A DNA stretch of 64,000 nucleotides, taken from contig JADJXM010000002.1 in assembly GCA_016715865.1 (NCBI GenBank), positions 248,001 through 312,000 on the forward strand. Direction: 5' to 3'. Position numbers and translations under genes: made by a program. The notes beneath the pieces were generated by a model. It made no database searches, was not told where the DNA came from, and saw nothing but the letters and a program-made list of their open reading frames with translations. Source of the stretch: Acidobacteriota bacterium. Its GTDB lineage: Bacteria > Acidobacteriota > Blastocatellia > RBC074. How positions within the stretch are numbered: position 1 is the stretch's first letter; every line of letters begins with the position of its first letter. This document shows, piece after piece, positions 1 to 11,314 of the stretch.

Positions 1-36
1 TGTCAAGATGAGCAAGCACCGGTCGAATCACCGCGA

Positions 37-432
37 TTGAAAATTCCGATGATGGCGTTGTCTTCACATATCTTCTCCCCATCGATGACCAGGGCCCTGC
101 GATGGATTGCCAGATTTCTCGGCACGACGCTGGTGCTGCTGGTCATCGCTTTCTGGTTGAGCGAAAGCCGTTTTATCGCCCTTCGCGTCAGCTTCTCTGA
201 TACGCTCCAGCTGGTCTGCATCATCATCACATTCATTGGATTTCTCATTGCCTGGCGGCACGAGATGGTCGGCGGGCTGGCCATGCTGCTGGGGATGGGC
301 CTCTTCTACCTGCTTGAATGGAGACAGCGCTCGGCCCTGCCCGTCGGACTGCTCTACAAGCTGGCGATCGTGGTCGGGTTGCTGTTCCTGATCATCTGGT
401 TGCACGAGAAAGCGACCAGCCGCAGGCTGTGA
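37..432 (+). CDS. Small polytopic membrane protein, possibly 5'-truncated
   Basis: Unrecognised inner-membrane protein of about 115-131 residues with four hydrophobic segments, a charged C-terminus and no catalytic motif. The frame is open to the first base of the window, so the true start may lie outside. Inside the window the candidates are TTG at 37 and ATG at 85; ATG 85 places the first membrane segment immediately after a short basic N-terminus and looks most natural, but neither has a clear ribosome site. It resembles small DUF-type four-helix membrane proteins. It ends at a hairpin repeat and is convergent with the response regulator gene downstream. No function can be assigned. Confidence 0.6.
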   Translation: MKIPMMALSSHIFSPSMTRALRWIARFLGTTLVLLVIAFWLSESRFIALRVSFSDTLQLVCIIITFIGFLIAWRHEMVGGLAMLLGMGLFYLLEWRQRSALPVGLLYKLAIVVGLLFLIIWLHEKATSRRL

Positions 433-567
433 AGTTTCCAGTGTAAGAAGTTTCCAGTTTCCAGTCGTCTGCAACAGTTTCGCAAATAGTTATAATCGCA
501 AGCTGTTCGCCAGGCAGGAAACTGCTGTTGTCAAGACAACTGGAAACTTCTACACCGGAAACTTCTG
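431..567. repeat. Heptad-armed inverted repeat A
   Basis: Left arm (431-467) is built of GTTTCCA-type 7-nt units and the right arm (535-567) of the complementary TGGAAAC units. The repeat starts inside the TGA stop of the upstream gene. The loop is about 67 nt and contains GTTCGCC and AAACT stretches faintly like the loop of the copy near 30.3 kb. It lies between convergent genes, so it may end transcription from both sides. Confidence 0.75.
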
Positions 568-577
568 AAAATAATAA

Positions 578-608
578 GGGCGCAAACCATGCTGGGTTGT
601 TTGCGCCC
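578..608 (-). terminator. Rho-independent terminator candidate after the response regulator
   Basis: A perfect 10-bp stem (GGGCGCAAAC/GTTTGCGCCC) with an 11-nt loop is followed on the minus strand by a T-rich stretch (TTATTATTTTC). It is about 190 nt beyond the response regulator stop codon. The remaining spacer to 797 shows no gene that I can support. Confidence 0.6.
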
Positions 609-797
609 TGTCAGTAACGTAAAGCCGTTACCGTCTCTGGAGTTACTGAATACACAGCAACATCCGTGCCGCAGCGGGATCATACTGAAATACCTTAAGA
701 ATCAGCCTTAACCAGCGGTTTTCTCCGATAATTCGTATCCTGAACTGGGACAACATGTCTCATCCGAGAGGCAGGATGTTACAACAGGAATGAAAGA

Positions 798-2168
798 CTA
801 TAGATCGAAGTTCGGGTCTTCGGCGCGATATTCATCGAGTTTGCGGTGTAGTGTGCGGCGATCGAACCCGAGAATTTCGGCAGCGCGCGATTTGTTGCCC
901 TTTGTAATTCGCATGGTTTCAATTATGTATTCGCGTTCGAGGTCGCGCAGGGTGAGACGCTCGCTTTTGGCCCGTGCGAGGATGGCTGTGGTCTGTCCGC
1001 CGGTACGAACGCGTTCGGGAAGATCCTCGGGGTTGATCGTCGAGCCTTCAGCGAGGGCGACGGCACGCTCGATTGCATTTTCCAGTTCACGAGCGTTGCC
1101 GGGCCAGGAATAGGCTGTCAGGATGGCCAGCGTTTCAGGCGTCACCGTCACGATGGGTGCATCATTGCGCAATGCGAGCTTGCTCAGAAAGTGCTCAACC
1201 AGCAGCGGGATATCGAACGGACGTTCTCGAAGGGGTGGAATGTGCAGGTGAATGACATTCAGCCGCCAATAGAGATCTTCGCGAAACCTGCCTTCGCTCA
1301 CCTCTTTTTCAAGGTCGCGGTTAGTGGCTGCGATGATTCGAAGATCGATGGGCTTCTCTTTGTCTGCTCCGACTCGCCGGACGGTCCCTTCCTGCAGAAC
1401 GCGCAGCAGTTTCGGCTGCAGGGGCAGAGGCAGTTCACCGATCTCGTCTAGGAAAAGCGTGCCGCCATCGGCGGATTCAAAGAGGCCCGCGCGCGATTGT
1501 TTTGCACCGGTGAATGCCTGTCCGGTATGGCCGAATAGTTCGGATTCGATGAGATCGGCGGGAATCGCGGCACAGTTGACGGGGACGAATCCGCCGGGTC
1601 TGCCAGACATGTCATGAATTGATCGGGCGACAAGCTCTTTGCCCGTGCCAGATTCACCCGTCACGAGCACAGTACTGATGCCACGCGCCGAACGTCTGAT
1701 CAGCTTGAAGAGCTCCTGCATTGGACGCGACGCGCCGACGATCCTGGCCGGCGTCGACGGGCTTTCGCGTCGCAGCCGCGACTGTTCGCGATACGGTGCG
1801 CTCTCGACCAGAGCCTTTTCGACGGTCTTCAGCAGCTCATCGGAATCGAACGGCTTGGTCAGATACTGAAACGCGCCGGCCTTGACCATCTCGACCGCCT
1901 GTTCCACAGATCCGAATGCCGTGATGACGATAACAGGTGCTTCAGAACGCTTTTCGCGCATTACTGAAAGAATCCTGTCACCTGTTACTCCCGGCATCCT
2001 GACATCGGTGATGAGCAGGTCCAGCAGCTCGTTCTCCTTTTCAAGAAAGGCAAGGGCGGCTCTTCCATCGATTGCCACCGCCACGTTGTACCCTGCGTCC
2101 TCAAGATCATCCTGCAGCAGGTCTCTCAGATCAGGATCGTCCTCGGCAATTAGAATTTTAACATTCAT
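798..2168 (-). CDS. NtrC-family sigma-54-dependent response regulator
   Basis: 456-residue transcription activator. An N-terminal receiver (about 1-120) has acidic residues E9/D10, phospho-acceptor D55, T83 and K105. An AAA+ domain (about 142-375) has Walker A GESGTGKE (171-178) and Walker B GGTLFLDE (235-242). A Fis-type helix-turn-helix is near 415-450. The loop that contacts sigma-54 reads QAFTGA (217-222) rather than GAFTGA. The protein should drive sigma-54 RNA polymerase after phosphorylation by the histidine kinase encoded just upstream in the same operon (70-nt gap). Sigma-54-like promoters lie before that operon and before the divergent PRC-barrel gene, suggesting autoregulation. The family is certain; the signal and the full target set are not visible. 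Confidence 0.95.
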   Translation of the reverse strand: MNVKILIAEDDPDLRDLLQDDLEDAGYNVAVAIDGRAALAFLEKENELLDLLITDVRMPGVTGDRILSVMREKRSEAPVIVITAFGSVEQAVEMVKAGAFQYLTKPFDSDELLKTVEKALVESAPYREQSRLRRESPSTPARIVGASRPMQELFKLIRRSARGISTVLVTGESGTGKELVARSIHDMSGRPGGFVPVNCAAIPADLIESELFGHTGQAFTGAKQSRAGLFESADGGTLFLDEIGELPLPLQPKLLRVLQEGTVRRVGADKEKPIDLRIIAATNRDLEKEVSEGRFREDLYWRLNVIHLHIPPLRERPFDIPLLVEHFLSKLALRNDAPIVTVTPETLAILTAYSWPGNARELENAIERAVALAEGSTINPEDLPERVRTGGQTTAILARAKSERLTLRDLEREYIIETMRITKGNKSRAAEILGFDRRTLHRKLDEYRAEDPNFDL

Positions 2169-2238
2169 GTCTGACTTTCAGGTTTCGGCCATCGTTATCT
2201 GATGGCATTTCACGGTTGCCATACGGGTAGTCGACTGG

Positions 2239-3768
2239 TTATCGATTCGTCGCGCCGGATCCAATACTGGTGATCGCAGGCGCTGAACGAGGCGGCAGAG
2301 ACCTTGTCGTCTCGGTCATCGGCAGATAGACGGCAAACCATGCGCCCCTGGTAGAGCGGTTGCCGGCCTCGATCCGGCCGCTGTGCTCTTCAATGATGCG
2401 GTTCGAGACGGCCAGCCCAAGACCCGTTCCGCTTCCGACATCCTTGGTGGTGAAGAACGGATCGAAGATATGCGAAAAGTGTTCTTCGGGGATTCCAGGT
2501 CCCGTATCCTGAATCCTGACTACCGCGTAATTTCTCTCTTCGGTTTCATCGCGTTGGGTCAGGCATTCGATGTCAATCCTGCCGCCATCCGGCATCGCCT
2601 GAATTGCATTGAGACAGATATTTGTGAAGACCTGGTGCAGCAACTCCGGATCGCCTGGCGCCGTCAATCCCGGCGTTGAGGTGACACTGATTGTCACACC
2701 CGATCGAATGGCATTCGTTTCAAGCAATTCCGATAATCCTGTCAGCATATCCTTCAGATTGATCTCGCGTATTCTCAGGTTATAGGGGCGGGCCAGAGTC
2801 AGTAGTTGCCTGACAATGTTCGTGATCCTATCGGTCTGGTTGCGAATAATGTTCAGGTTGCGCTGGCGAACTTCCGCAGTGGCGTCCGGATGATTCAACA
2901 ATTGCTTTGCCCTGCCATCGATCACCTGCAGCGGAGCACCCATCTCGTGAGCCACTCCGGCCGCCAGTCTTCCGACCGAGGCCAGTCTCTCGTGATGCCG
3001 CAACTGTCGCTCAAGCGCCAGTCTTTCTTCCGCCTCCCTGACGAAGGCTTCTCTATGTTCGGACAGATGATCGGCCATGCGGTTGAACTCTGTGGCCAGT
3101 TTTGAAATCTCATTGCCGTTTTGGGGGACAATTACGCGATAATTAAGATCGCCGCGTCCAAGCGCTTTTGCTCCACCCAGCAATTCATCGATCGGGTTGG
3201 CCAGGCTGTATCTGGTCACAACCAGAACGACCAGGAAGATCGTAATGAAAAGCAACAACGCCGTAATAATGATGTCCCGTTGCGCGCGATTGATGCTGGC
3301 TTTCACAAATGAGATCGGCTGCGCAATCTCTACGGCTCCGATTATTTGACTGCCGTTCCTCAATGGCAGAATAATCGAATATACCTGTTCCTCACCGATC
3401 TGTCGTTCGATCTCGGCGTGAGTGCCGCTAGTGATTACCCGGCGCGCTTCTTCGACATCCTGTATGTCCTGTGTCTTAAGAGCGTCCGATACTCTGACAA
3501 CTGATCCCTTCTCGTCGAACAGCAAAATACCGTAAATGCCCGGATTGTTCCCAAGCCGGTTGATCAGATTCTGAACATCCAGGATCGTCCCCCTCTGGTA
3601 ATTCTCTTCAAGCACGGTTTGAAGTGTCAGCCCGTGCGCCATAACCTCCGCCTGTGTCGCCTTGGTCAGGGTCGTTTTGCGCTGGCTCAGCGAGACAAGA
3701 CTGGCTAACACCATGACGGCGCTAACCGAAACTGTCAGAACGATGATCAACCTTGTGCTCGTATTCAT
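2239..3768 (-). CDS. Membrane sensor histidine kinase, partner of the NtrC-type regulator
   Basis: 509-residue sensor kinase. Two membrane helices (about 7-28 and 166-186) flank an extracytoplasmic sensing region, followed by a HAMP linker (about 187-240), a HisKA dimerisation domain with phospho-accepting H274 in a HEMGAPL H-box, and a HATPase_c domain with N-box (about 380-400), DTGPGIP and GSGTGLGL boxes. It should autophosphorylate and pass phosphate to D55 of the regulator encoded downstream. ATG at 3768 is preceded by an AAAGAG ribosome site. A sigma-54-type promoter sits about 40 nt upstream, which fits positive autoregulation. The ligand of the periplasmic domain is unknown. Confidence 0.95.
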   Translation of the reverse strand: MNTSTRLIIVLTVSVSAVMVLASLVSLSQRKTTLTKATQAEVMAHGLTLQTVLEENYQRGTILDVQNLINRLGNNPGIYGILLFDEKGSVVRVSDALKTQDIQDVEEARRVITSGTHAEIERQIGEEQVYSIILPLRNGSQIIGAVEIAQPISFVKASINRAQRDIIITALLLFITIFLVVLVVTRYSLANPIDELLGGAKALGRGDLNYRVIVPQNGNEISKLATEFNRMADHLSEHREAFVREAEERLALERQLRHHERLASVGRLAAGVAHEMGAPLQVIDGRAKQLLNHPDATAEVRQRNLNIIRNQTDRITNIVRQLLTLARPYNLRIREINLKDMLTGLSELLETNAIRSGVTISVTSTPGLTAPGDPELLHQVFTNICLNAIQAMPDGGRIDIECLTQRDETEERNYAVVRIQDTGPGIPEEHFSHIFDPFFTTKDVGSGTGLGLAVSNRIIEEHSGRIEAGNRSTRGAWFAVYLPMTETTRSLPPRSAPAITSIGSGATNR

Positions 3769-3806
3769 CTCTTTGAGTTCTCATTTCTGATCGCACTACC
3801 TTATGT

Positions 3807-3822
3807 TGCAAAAATACTGCCA
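3807..3822 (-). promoter_or_regulatory. Sigma-54-type promoter for the kinase/regulator operon
   Basis: On the minus strand the sequence reads TGGCAGTATTTTTGCA. The -24 TGGCA and -12 TTGCA elements have the spacing of the TGGCACR-N4-TTGCW consensus; two less conserved positions between them differ. The -12 element is about 40 nt before the kinase ATG, giving a short leader. Confidence 0.65.
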
Positions 3823-3837
3823 CAATTGTAGATGATC

Positions 3838-3889
3838 TGTCATTTATTCATACGTGACAAAATTTAATGGCAACGGGACTAATTGTCAC
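3838..3889. promoter_or_regulatory. Candidate activator-binding half-sites between divergent sigma-54 promoters
   Basis: TGTCA (3838-3842), TGACA (3855-3859) and TGTCA (3884-3888) form two overlapping inverted pairs; the outer pair extends to GTGACAA/TTGTCAC (3854-3860 and 3883-3889). They lie between the two opposed sigma-54-type promoters, where an NtrC-family activator could serve both. Placement and symmetry are observed; binding is inference. Confidence 0.4.
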
Positions 3890-3980
3890 TGTTCTGGAAG
3901 AGAACCTCTACAGCCCATTCCGGAAATTGGCTAAATGCAATAAAAAACAGGTTTATGTTTATGGATGTGGAATATGTTTG

Positions 3981-3996
3981 TGGCACGTAGATTGTA
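3981..3996 (+). promoter_or_regulatory. Sigma-54-type promoter for the PRC-barrel gene
   Basis: The plus strand reads TGGCACGTAGATTGTA: a perfect -24 TGGCACG and a -12 element TTGTA with one deviation (GT for GC) at correct spacing. It lies about 110 nt before the ATG at 4108. Confidence 0.6.
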
Positions 3997-4107
3997 GTAA
4001 TCAAAGTCGAAAAAGTAGAGCAATGCCGGCTGACCACACTTGGCGGATCTAACCGGCAGTTGGATCCGTTCTGTGATCAGACATTCCATAAGAGCGTGAG
4101 GAGTTTT

Positions 4108-4749
4108 ATGTTCGAAGAACAGGGAAATTTAAAACGGCTGGTCGATATGGAGGTATTGGCATCGCAGACTGGAGAGAAGCTGGGGCGACTGGCGGATATT
4201 CTGATCAACCCGGAGGAGGGGAAGATCTTCGGTATTGTGGTTGAATCGGATACCAGCAGGCCAGGAAACTGGCTGGTCAGAGACTACAATCTGAATGGCG
4301 AAGCACTGGTCGTCATGAAGGACGAATTGTTTCCATTGCACGAATCATCGAAAGTTCCCAGGGCGGTCTCAGTGGTCAATGAAATAATGGGCGCCAGAGT
4401 CGTGACTACGCACGGACTGCTGCTTGGAAGGGTGTCTGAAGCCGGGTTTTCCAGTGAGGGGTCGCTGGCGACCTTTCGCATCTCGAAATCCCTGATTGAT
4501 AGCATTTTCCGGCGTGGGACTTTCATCAAGAGTGATGCGCCGAATTCTTATCTGAAGGATGGATCCGAGCATGGAGCCCGCCTGATCGTTCCATCTGAAA
4601 TGACAATCGACGAGCCGAAATCCTGGAACAGTTTCGGATGGGAAATGGTTGCAGGATTCTCCGCTCAGTTGACGCGTCAAGGTCTGTTTATTGCGTTAGT
4701 CGCCATTCTGTTCTCAGTTGGAATCATCGCGACGCTCCTGGCCTTTTAA
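4108..4749 (+). CDS. PRC-barrel protein with C-terminal membrane anchor
   Basis: 213 residues starting at ATG 4108, chosen because GAGGAG sits 7-8 nt upstream; the open frame extends further 5' without a better start. Two PRC-barrel-like beta units are visible (about 8-75, with the LGRLADILINPEEGKI pattern, and about 90-165, with GLLLGRVSEAGF), followed by one strong hydrophobic helix at the C-terminus (about 191-213). PRC barrels occur in RimM, photosynthetic reaction centre H subunit and stress or sporulation proteins, and usually mediate protein or RNA contacts. Divergent from the kinase/regulator operon and behind its own sigma-54-type promoter, it is the best candidate direct target of that regulator. 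Specific function unknown. Confidence 0.85.
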   Translation: MFEEQGNLKRLVDMEVLASQTGEKLGRLADILINPEEGKIFGIVVESDTSRPGNWLVRDYNLNGEALVVMKDELFPLHESSKVPRAVSVVNEIMGARVVTTHGLLLGRVSEAGFSSEGSLATFRISKSLIDSIFRRGTFIKSDAPNSYLKDGSEHGARLIVPSEMTIDEPKSWNSFGWEMVAGFSAQLTRQGLFIALVAILFSVGIIATLLAF

Positions 4750-5016
4750 TTTCCCCTGCGTTCCCATCCCTTCAATCGCAATTTTACTCCCAAATCATTT
4801 TGAGGCGTGGTAAAAGATTGTTTGATTATAAAATGCGTCTGAGCAATTAACTCAAATCAATCACTACTGTGGAATGTTTTAAGATTTTCAACCCAACAAG
4901 AGGATTTAACCAAGGATTTAAGAGTGACTGTATTTTTGATCCTTTTGGCGAAAGGCGAACTAAGCTGATTATAAATGCGTCACTGTATCGAGTAACCAAT
5001 CCATGGAGGCGGAATC
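4750..5016. other. AT-rich gene-free spacer
   Basis: Noticeably AT-rich compared with the flanking genes. It presumably holds the promoter of the amidohydrolase gene, but no box or hairpin is clear enough to mark. Confidence 0.4.
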
Positions 5017-6339
<1,323 letters not shown>

Positions 6340-6354
6340 TTTCGCCGGCTCGCG

Positions 6355-6891
6355 TCATTTTTCACCGACGCCATTATGATAGTAATCGCGAGCGACGGAT
6401 TCGAGGATTTTAGACATGTCGATGATCGCCAGCAGGTCTGTTTGCGCCTGGGCCGCCAGATCGGTGTTGAAGACCTTGCTGTTTTTGTGAATCGGGTTAT
6501 GAGCGAAGTCCCAGATCAACGTTGCGAGGCGCTGGATCGATTCGTCGAATTTATCCGGCGAATCTATATTTTTTTCGATATCAACCTTCTCGGCCAGATT
6601 CCCAAGAGCCAGTAGTGAGCGCACGTTTTTTGCATTCTTATTTATGTTGCGCGCGTGTTTGGCAAGGTCTTTAGGCGTCAGTTTGCGGCTTTTGTGATCC
6701 TTGAGCAGTTTCTGCCCGTTGAGCTGAAGCTCGCGAAAGTTCCTGGCGAACTGATTCCGAGCATTTGCCCTGCTGCGTTCCAGTTCGATAGCGCTTGAGG
6801 AAGCAGGCGCCTGCGCGCAGACTCGCGCCGTCATACCGAAGATCATCAACGAGAGCGCGACGAACAGCCCTGAATTGATTATTGGACGCAT
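6355..6891 (-). CDS. Hypothetical exported helical protein
   Basis: 178 residues. A signal peptide (about 1-27, ending near CAQA) is followed by a mostly alpha-helical, Lys/Asn-rich body without Cys or enzyme motif. I do not recognise the family. Its ATG is 6 nt after the hemL stop codon on the same strand, so it is likely co-transcribed and possibly translationally coupled, but nothing else links it to haem synthesis. A spacer of only 15 nt separates it from the convergent amidohydrolase gene. Confidence 0.7.
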   Translation of the reverse strand: MRPIINSGLFVALSLMIFGMTARVCAQAPASSSAIELERSRANARNQFARNFRELQLNGQKLLKDHKSRKLTPKDLAKHARNINKNAKNVRSLLALGNLAEKVDIEKNIDSPDKFDESIQRLATLIWDFAHNPIHKNSKVFNTDLAAQAQTDLLAIIDMSKILESVARDYYHNGVGEK

Positions 6892-6897
6892 CCTTAT

Positions 6898-8211
6898 TCA
6901 AATCCTGTTGAAAGCCATGCGTGCGGCCTCGATCGTACGATCGATAATTGAATCGTCATGCATCATAGAGACGAAACCCGCTTCGAATTGTGATGGCGCG
7001 AGATAGACGCCTTTTTCGAGCATGGCGTGGAAAAAACGTGCGAAGGCCTTGCGGTCTGATTTTGAGGCGCCGGTCCAGTCATAAACTGCATCTGGCGTGA
7101 AGAACCCGGTGAACATCGACCCGACGCGATTGCTCGATATCCTCCAGCCGGATTCATGAGCGGCCCGACCGATTCCTTCGACCAGCCTTTTCGTCGCGCG
7201 TTCGAGCGCCGGATAAGGATCAAGTGACTTGAGCAGACGTAGAGTTGTCAGTCCCGCAGTCACAGCCAGCGGATTTCCCGAGAGGGTACCGGCCTGGTAG
7301 ACGGGCCCGACAGGCGCGACGACATCCATGATTTCGCTCCTGCCTCCGAAGGCTCCGACCGGCAGGCCACCGCCGATGATCTTGCCAAGACAGGTCATAT
7401 CCGGACGAATCCGATATACTTCCTGCGCTCCGCCACGCGCGACTCGAAACCCCGTCATGACCTCATCGAAGATCAGTACCGCGCCATGTTTTTCAGTAAT
7501 TCGACGCACCGCCTGCAGAAAACCCTCGCGAGGAGCCACGCAGCCCATGTTGCCGACGACAGGTTCGATTATCACGGCAGCAATCTCGCTGCCGATCTGA
7601 TCGAAGACGGATTCGATCGCCGTCGGGTCGTTGTACGGGATAGTAATTGTGTTGAGCGCAACTTCGGGCAACACACCGGGAGAGTCGGGCAGACCCAGCG
7701 TGGCGACCCCGGAGCCGGCACGGACCAGCAGACTGTCCCCATGTCCGTGATAACAGCCCTCGAACTTGACGATCTTAGGCCGCCCGGTAAATCCGCGCGC
7801 AACCCGCAGAGCCGACATCGTCGCTTCGGTCCCACTCGATGTAAGTCGCAGTTTCTCGATCGACGGAAATGCGTCGATGACCTCAAGCGCCAGTTCGATT
7901 TCGAGTTCGGTAGGTGCGCCGTAGCTTGTCCCCCTGAGAGCTGCCGCGCGTATCGCTTCGATCACTTCAGGGTGCGCATGCCCCAATATCATCGGGCCCC
8001 ATGATCCGACATAATCGATGTAGGTGCGACCGTCGGCGTCGGTGATTGTCGCTCCTCTGGCAGATTGAATAAAGAGCGGCGTGCCGCCAACGCCGCGAAA
8101 GGCGCGGACCGGGCTGTTGACCCCGCCGGGTATGACTTGCCGGGCCCTTTCGAAAAGATCTGCCGAAATCGGATGCTGGAGCTTTGTTTTATCTGTCATG
8201 ACATTATTCAT
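6898..8211 (-). CDS. hemL: Glutamate-1-semialdehyde 2,1-aminomutase
   Basis: 437 residues, full length for the family. This cytoplasmic PLP enzyme converts glutamate-1-semialdehyde to 5-aminolevulinate, the last step of the C5 route to haem. Seen: the N-terminal IPGGVNSPVRAF motif, SSGTEATMSALR, the cofactor aspartate in LIFDEVMTGFR, and the Schiff-base lysine in CLGKIIGGGLPVG. Start ATG 8211 lacks a clear ribosome site; ATG 8196 is an alternative. The other haem genes are not in the window. Confidence 0.97.
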   Translation of the reverse strand: MNNVMTDKTKLQHPISADLFERARQVIPGGVNSPVRAFRGVGGTPLFIQSARGATITDADGRTYIDYVGSWGPMILGHAHPEVIEAIRAAALRGTSYGAPTELEIELALEVIDAFPSIEKLRLTSSGTEATMSALRVARGFTGRPKIVKFEGCYHGHGDSLLVRAGSGVATLGLPDSPGVLPEVALNTITIPYNDPTAIESVFDQIGSEIAAVIIEPVVGNMGCVAPREGFLQAVRRITEKHGAVLIFDEVMTGFRVARGGAQEVYRIRPDMTCLGKIIGGGLPVGAFGGRSEIMDVVAPVGPVYQAGTLSGNPLAVTAGLTTLRLLKSLDPYPALERATKRLVEGIGRAAHESGWRISSNRVGSMFTGFFTPDAVYDWTGASKSDRKAFARFFHAMLEKGVYLAPSQFEAGFVSMMHDDSIIDRTIEAARMAFNRI

Positions 8212-8230
8212 TGATTGATCAAATCTTGCG

Positions 8231-8264
<34 letters not shown>

Positions 8265-8309
8265 CGGCAACATTACACGCTATTTTAATATAATATCAAG
8301 GAGTCCGCT

Positions 8310-10347
<2,038 letters not shown>

Positions 10348-10446
10348 AATTTATATCTTCTCCGATGAAGACGTGTGGTGTTTTCATTGAGATTATAGCC
10401 CATTCGTTCATAAGCTGAGTGGTTAAAAAAGGGACAGGTTTAACAG

Positions 10447-11283
10447 GTGCGTAACTTAATGCTGATTGCAATTCTTCCGGTGGTTGGGTTCTGTTGCGGA
10501 TGTGCCGCCGGCCAGTACGATGTCACGACGCCGCAGGGGAAAACGGCGAAATACCCATCGGTAATCTCCGACGACGATAAACGCCGGCAGACCGCGACGA
10601 CGAGTTGGGCTGTCATGCTGGAGGAGCGCAAACTGAAGCCACTCGCACCAGATCTCGAACCATTCACGCAGTCGATTCGGGCTCTGCCGGCCTCGCTCGC
10701 CGGGCGAATCAGGATCACTGAAAAAGAGGGCGATTTAACCCCTATCCAGGCGCGTGAAGCGTTGAGGAACTTTATTGATCGTCATAACATTCTGCTCCTC
10801 GGTGATGCCGGTCTCAACGAAACCTTCCATAAAACGCTCTCGTTGACGGCGTTCTCTGTCGACGGCAACTTTTTCCGTGCTACCTGGGTCCAGGCGAATT
10901 ATCCCTATGAGATTGAAAATGGATATGGGATCCTGAGCATAGCCATCAGCCGGCAGGGCGCACTGCTGCAACTGAGCAGTCGCCTGATCCCCTCGGTTCA
11001 TCTGCCCACCGAACCGCTGGTCACCAGTCGTCAGTTGACTGATCGGATGATCGGGCGCGTCTTCACATATAGCAACATCGCCGGACAGCCTCAGACCTAC
11101 AAGGTTGCCGCGCCGGAAGTCGTACAAGTCAAAAAGCCCGTTGTCTATCCGGTGCAGGAGGGCAGCGCTCTGGCTATCAGACTGGCGATCCCGGTTGAAG
11201 TCGGTTCGGGAATGACCTGGACGGTCTTCATAGATGCGATCGATGGGCGTGAATTGGGCGTCCGCCAGAATTTCCAATCATAG
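10447..11283 (+). CDS. Lipoprotein, unknown function
   Basis: 278 residues from GTG 10447 (ATG 10459 is an alternative). The N-terminus is a lipoprotein signal with a lipobox-like GFCCGC, so it is probably anchored to a membrane and faces outward. The body (about 90-280) alternates short helices and strands, with a segment (about 150-190) resembling the beta part of PepSY/FTP propeptide-like domains. No protease domain follows, so it is not a protease precursor. It stands alone between divergent rlmB and the convergent NHL gene. No function assigned. Confidence 0.7.
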   Translation: MRNLMLIAILPVVGFCCGCAAGQYDVTTPQGKTAKYPSVISDDDKRRQTATTSWAVMLEERKLKPLAPDLEPFTQSIRALPASLAGRIRITEKEGDLTPIQAREALRNFIDRHNILLLGDAGLNETFHKTLSLTAFSVDGNFFRATWVQANYPYEIENGYGILSIAISRQGALLQLSSRLIPSVHLPTEPLVTSRQLTDRMIGRVFTYSNIAGQPQTYKVAAPEVVQVKKPVVYPVQEGSALAIRLAIPVEVGSGMTWTVFIDAIDGRELGVRQNFQS

Positions 11284-11314
11284 ATGGTTAAACGACAGGA
11301 ACGTTACACAGTAT

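Noticed and set aside
3867..4052. 61-codon plus-strand frame in the divergent spacer
   Set aside because: It covers the candidate sigma-54 promoter and has no ribosome site; the spacer is better explained as regulatory.
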